From Methanobacteriota archaeon (GTDB taxonomy: Archaea; Thermoplasmatota; DTKX01; GCA-020343715), in NCBI GenBank assembly GCA_030594725.1, contig JAUVEQ010000106.1, forward strand, positions 1 to 8,591: a stretch of DNA of 8,591 nt. Direction: 5' to 3'. Below are positions 6,011-8,591 of the stretch, one piece after another. Made by a program: the position numbers and the translations under genes. Positions within the stretch are counted from its first letter, which is position 1, and each line of letters opens with the position of its first letter. Below the pieces are notes generated by a model. That model searched no databases. It saw only the letters and a program-made list of their open reading frames with translations, and was not told where the DNA came from.

Positions 6011-6475
6011 ATGGAAAGTGAAGACAGCATGGTCGACGAATTGGACATAAACATCCTCAAGCTCCTGCGGTACGACGCAAGGCTCTCGTTCCGGAACATC
6101 GGCAAGGAGCTCAACATGAGCACTGGCACCATCAGCCAGCGGGTCAAGCGTCTTGTCAATGATGGCGTGATCAGGAAGTTCACCTGCATCATCGATCCCG
6201 CCAAGGTGGGGAAGCACTGCACCGTACTTGTCATGGTGAGGAGCAGGCCAGGTGCCAAGCTCGAGGATATCGTACGGGAGATCGAGGCCTTGGACGAGGC
6301 CTGTTGCATACACACCATCACGGGCGACTTCAACCTTCACGTGATGCTCAGGCTGAAGAACCACAGTGCTGCGGCCGACTTTCTCGAGAACCTGAGGAAC
6401 ATGGCCGGGGTCCAGTTCATAACCTCGTTCATCGTGCTTCAATCGCACAAGCACTTCTACGATTCATCCATCTAG
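6011..6475 (+). CDS. Lrp/AsnC-family transcription regulator without the cysteine tail
   Basis: 154 residues. The helix-turn-helix (about 9-58, LNMSTGTISQRVK) and RAM domain (ITGDFNLHVMLRL near 103-115) are clearly paralogous to the two regulators to its left, with one extra N-terminal residue. It keeps the CC pair (C98-C99) but ends QSHKHFYDSSI, with histidines instead of the cysteine cluster, and it adds C58 and C70. The frame stays open upstream to 5741 inside the preceding gene. I chose ATG 6011 because GGAAGGT lies 7 nt upstream and the protein then aligns end to end with its paralogues. The 74-bp gap from the previous gene contains a weak TTATCATT stretch and may carry its own promoter. 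It is convergent with the minus-strand genes to its right. Effector and targets are unknown. Confidence 0.92.
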   Translation: MESEDSMVDELDINILKLLRYDARLSFRNIGKELNMSTGTISQRVKRLVNDGVIRKFTCIIDPAKVGKHCTVLVMVRSRPGAKLEDIVREIEALDEACCIHTITGDFNLHVMLRLKNHSAAADFLENLRNMAGVQFITSFIVLQSHKHFYDSSI

Positions 6476-6507
6476 ACCATCAAGTTCTACCGCGCCATGG
6501 AGGAGCC

Positions 6508-6525
6508 GGGGGGGGGGACCGGTCC
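6508..6525. other. Ten-G run joined to a GGACCGGTCC palindrome between convergent genes
   Basis: G10 occupies 6508-6517 and overlaps the perfect 10-bp palindrome GGACCGGTCC (6516-6525). Both lie in the 72-bp gap between the ends of the third Lrp gene and the 48-residue protein gene. It may be structured DNA/RNA near two transcript ends, or a homopolymer with uncertain length in the assembly. No T-rich archaeal terminator is visible here. Confidence 0.5.
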
Positions 6526-6547
6526 GAGCCTGTCATGGACCCTTGAC

Positions 6548-6694
6548 CTAGCCGAGGCCACGTGCACGACATTCGGGACAATAGGCAAGGAGATGGGCCA
6601 GCACCTTCTGGTCGTCTATCTTCTCTCGCAACCAGTTCTCCTGGGTGCTGTTCATGAACACCTCGCCGCAGATAGTGCATCGTGCCGGGCTCAT
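6548..6694 (-). CDS. Small two-CxxC (zinc-ribbon-like) protein, 48 residues
   Basis: The ORF begins MSPARCTICGEVF and ends YCPECRARGLG. The cysteine pairs C6/C9 and C39/C42 are arranged as in zinc ribbons or knuckles, separated by a charged, probably helical middle (residues about 17-37). A GGAG ribosome binding site lies 8 nt upstream of ATG 6694. The gene starts 35 bp after the stop of the FAD/FeS/CCG fusion on the same strand, so it is probably the last gene of that operon. I do not recognise the family. It may be a metal-binding accessory protein or a small regulator (inference). Confidence 0.62.
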   Translation of the reverse strand: MSPARCTICGEVFMNSTQENWLREKIDDQKVLAHLLAYCPECRARGLG

Positions 6695-6729
6695 TCACTT
6701 CACTCCTGTTCTCTTCCTAACGTCCATGA

Positions 6730-8591
6730 TCAACCCTTCAAGGACCTTGCCACCACCTCGGTGACGTCCATGACCTTGATCTTCGCCAGCTTCTCCTTGC
6801 GGGCCCTTCCTGCTGCCAGCTTCAGGTTGGCCTTGCACGCGGGGCACCCCGATACGACCACCTCGGCACCCACGGAGATGGCCTCCTTTATCCTCCTGAA
6901 GGCGATGTCCTTGGACAGGTCCAGGTCAACCATCTTGAGGGCGCCGCCACCGCCACAGCACGTGGCCATGTTCCGGTTGGTGGGGAACTCGACAAGGTCC
7001 AGGCCGGGGACGGCCTTCAGCACCTCCCTGGGAGGCTCGTAGATGCCCAGGTGCCTGCCGATGTCGCACGGGTCGTGGTAGGCCACCTTCTTGTCGAACG
7101 AACTCTTGAACGTGATGCCCTCCTCCTTGATGAGGCGCTCCAGGTACTCCACCAGGTGGAGGACCTCCAGCCCGTGCTCGATGCCGTGCTCCTGGTAATG
7201 GTGACTGAGGGTCTTGTAGCATCCCGCGCACGGGGTTACAACGAGCTTTGCTCCCTTGGTCCTCAACCTCTCGGCCAAACCCTTCCCGATCTCCTCGAAC
7301 TCGGAAAGGCCCGAGATGAGGGCGACGTATCCGCAGCAACCCTCCTCGGTCCCAAGGGTGGTGTAGGTCTTTCCCAACGAGTCGAGAATGCCCATGAGCC
7401 CCTTCATGAGGGCAAGGTCCTGGTAGGAGTTGACGCATCCGGCGAAGAGGAGGACGTCCACCTCGCCAGGGTTCTCCGGGCTTATCATGCCCTTGGCATC
7501 GTCAGGGTACAGCTCGGTCCGCTTCTCGCGGGGGTCACCGAAGGGGTTGCCGTTCTCCAGGATGCTTGCCAGGAGCATGTCGTGTGCCTCCAGCCTCTCG
7601 TGCCCATCGTCGTGCAAGCGCATCCTGATGTGCTCGAATATATCGCACACCGGAATATCGGCCTGGCACACCTCCTTGCACTTGCCGCATAGGGTGCACT
7701 GGAAGTAACGGTTGTACATGTAGGGGTCCACGTCGGTCTTGTATGCGAGGAAGTCCTTGGTGAAGGACATCTTACCCTTGGGGGAGGAGCTGAGCCATCG
7801 GAGCTCGGTGTACACGGGGCAGGTCTCCCTGCAGGTCCCGCACTCGATGCACGTGTAGACGTGGTCGTTCCAGTCCAGGAGAAGGCCGTCCTCCTTCACG
7901 GGCTCCTTCGCACCCGATTCGCCGAGATCGAAGCCACGGGTCATGGGCAGGATCGGTCCGGCGATCCCCCAGATTATCGAGAACTTCCTCGGTTGCTTTA
8001 TCTTGCCGGGGTTCATGATGCGCGAGGGGTCCACCTCGCTCTTGAACTTGAACAGGCGTTGATGCCGTTCGCCTCCGAAGAATGCCGGGGCCTCCTTGGC
8101 CAGGTAGAGGCCGGTCTGGTAGGTCTTGCCGCCGAACTTCTTTGCGAGGGCGAGGAACTTGAGGGCAAGTCCCCATCGGGTGGTGAAGCCCAGACCGAAG
8201 TCCTCGCGCTCGTCGGAAAGGACGTAGACCCTCACGGCGCTCTGACCGTCGTTCCCGAGGGTCCCCTCGATGCCGTAGGTGTCCCCCTTGAACTTCTTGT
8301 ACACCGTCTCGAGGAATGCCAGCAGCCTGTTGTTGGGGACATAGACCTCGCCCGCGATTATCGAGGGACCCAGTCGCTTGATCCGCATGGGCAGGAACCG
8401 CTCCTCCCAGAGGGTCTCCGGGTCCTCGTGGACGTGCCCGTTGAACTCGGACGCTATGCGCTCGATGTCCTCCTTCTTGTATCGGGACTCCGGGATGGCC
8501 ATGATCAGGGTGTCCTTGGCCTCACCCTCGTGACCGCTGGCCTTGTGCTGGAGACGGACGAACTCCTTGTCCTCGTAGTTCATCGTCCAGA
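6730..8591 (-). CDS. FAD-linked dehydrogenase / Fe-S / CCG-domain fusion (GlcD-HdrD type), N-terminus cut by window edge
   Basis: The frame runs off the right edge. The ATG at 8583 is internal: the codons before it give W-T, matching MWTCNFE at residue 241 of the paralogue at 1-2331, so about 240 N-terminal residues (the FAD-binding half) lie outside. Numbering from that Met, the visible part holds the FAD-oxidase C-terminal region ending VDPSRIMNPGKI (near 184-195); two [4Fe-4S] motifs (C245/248/251/255 and C296/299/302/306); and two complete CCG motifs (C383, C416-417, C452/455, spacing CX32CCX34CX2C; and C506, C542-543, C580/583, spacing CX35CCX36CX2C). The second fits the HdrB/HdrD consensus. 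It ends ARSLKG before TGA at 6730. By eye it is clearly homologous to the left-hand fusion throughout, and it shares the lack of GEHG/HxGDGNxH. Membrane partners, if any, would be beyond 8591. The substrate is unknown. Confidence 0.93.
   Translation of the reverse strand, partial: WTMNYEDKEFVRLQHKASGHEGEAKDTLIMAIPESRYKKEDIERIASEFNGHVHEDPETLWEERFLPMRIKRLGPSIIAGEVYVPNNRLLAFLETVYKKFKGDTYGIEGTLGNDGQSAVRVYVLSDEREDFGLGFTTRWGLALKFLALAKKFGGKTYQTGLYLAKEAPAFFGGERHQRLFKFKSEVDPSRIMNPGKIKQPRKFSIIWGIAGPILPMTRGFDLGESGAKEPVKEDGLLLDWNDHVYTCIECGTCRETCPVYTELRWLSSSPKGKMSFTKDFLAYKTDVDPYMYNRYFQCTLCGKCKEVCQADIPVCDIFEHIRMRLHDDGHERLEAHDMLLASILENGNPFGDPREKRTELYPDDAKGMISPENPGEVDVLLFAGCVNSYQDLALMKGLMGILDSLGKTYTTLGTEEGCCGYVALISGLSEFEEIGKGLAERLRTKGAKLVVTPCAGCYKTLSHHYQEHGIEHGLEVLHLVEYLERLIKEEGITFKSSFDKKVAYHDPCDIGRHLGIYEPPREVLKAVPGLDLVEFPTNRNMATCCGGGGALKMVDLDLSKDIAFRRIKEAISVGAEVVVSGCPACKANLKLAAGRARKEKLAKIKVMDVTEVVARSLKG

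Noticed and set aside
5741..6475. Third Lrp gene extended to 244 residues
   Set aside because: The extension is an out-of-frame reading of the preceding Lrp gene; the start at 6011 has a ribosome binding site and aligns with the paralogues.
6695..6727. 10-codon ORF directly before the 48-residue protein gene
   Set aside because: Too short to support. Its stop abuts the next ATG, but the GGAG site serves the longer gene well on its own.
7051..7692. 213-codon plus-strand open frame
   Set aside because: Antisense to the CCG domains of the right-hand fusion, with the same L/V/H-rich shadow composition as the frame at 73-822.

Overview
The window looks archaeal: a GC-rich genome with frequent AGG arginine codons, GGAGG/GGTGA-type ribosome binding sites, a TTTTATAT TATA-like element ahead of one operon, and three archaeal-type Lrp/AsnC regulators. 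A euryarchaeon of the Thermoplasmatota or methanogen-related lineages would fit, but no 16S gene or lineage marker is present, so this placement is weak.

Layout. Bases 1-4205 (minus strand) hold a tightly packed three-gene operon read right to left: an NrfD/PsrC-like ten-helix quinone-type membrane protein (2916-4205), a six-helix membrane protein that I do not recognise (2335-2919), and a large fusion protein (2331 to beyond base 1) made of a GlcD-like FAD dehydrogenase, two ferredoxin-type [4Fe-4S] motifs and CCG (HdrD/GlpC-type) domains. Bases 4206-4641 hold the operon's long leader, a good TATA box at 4441-4450, and a perfect TGTTC-N5-GAACA inverted repeat directly upstream of it. Bases 4642-6475 hold three Lrp/AsnC paralogues: one on minus, divergent from two on plus. 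Two of the three end in an aligned cysteine cluster (CGxCxCDC). Bases 6548-6694 (minus) encode a 48-residue CxxC...CxxC mini-protein lying just downstream of a second FAD/FeS/CCG fusion (6730 to beyond 8591), a paralogue of the first.

How they may work together. The first operon looks like a membrane redox complex in which a cytoplasmic FAD dehydrogenase passes electrons through ferredoxin-type and CCG-type clusters to (or from) a quinone or similar carrier handled by the NrfD-like subunit. Both fusion proteins lack the HxGDGNxH and GEHG histidine motifs of standard glycolate/lactate dehydrogenases, so the substrate is open. The regulator trio between the two paralogues, two of them with possible metal- or redox-binding tails, suggests that these oxidoreductases are under local redox, metal or metabolite control. 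This is inference from neighbourhood and motifs; no partner or ligand is directly shown. The genes at both window edges are incomplete.
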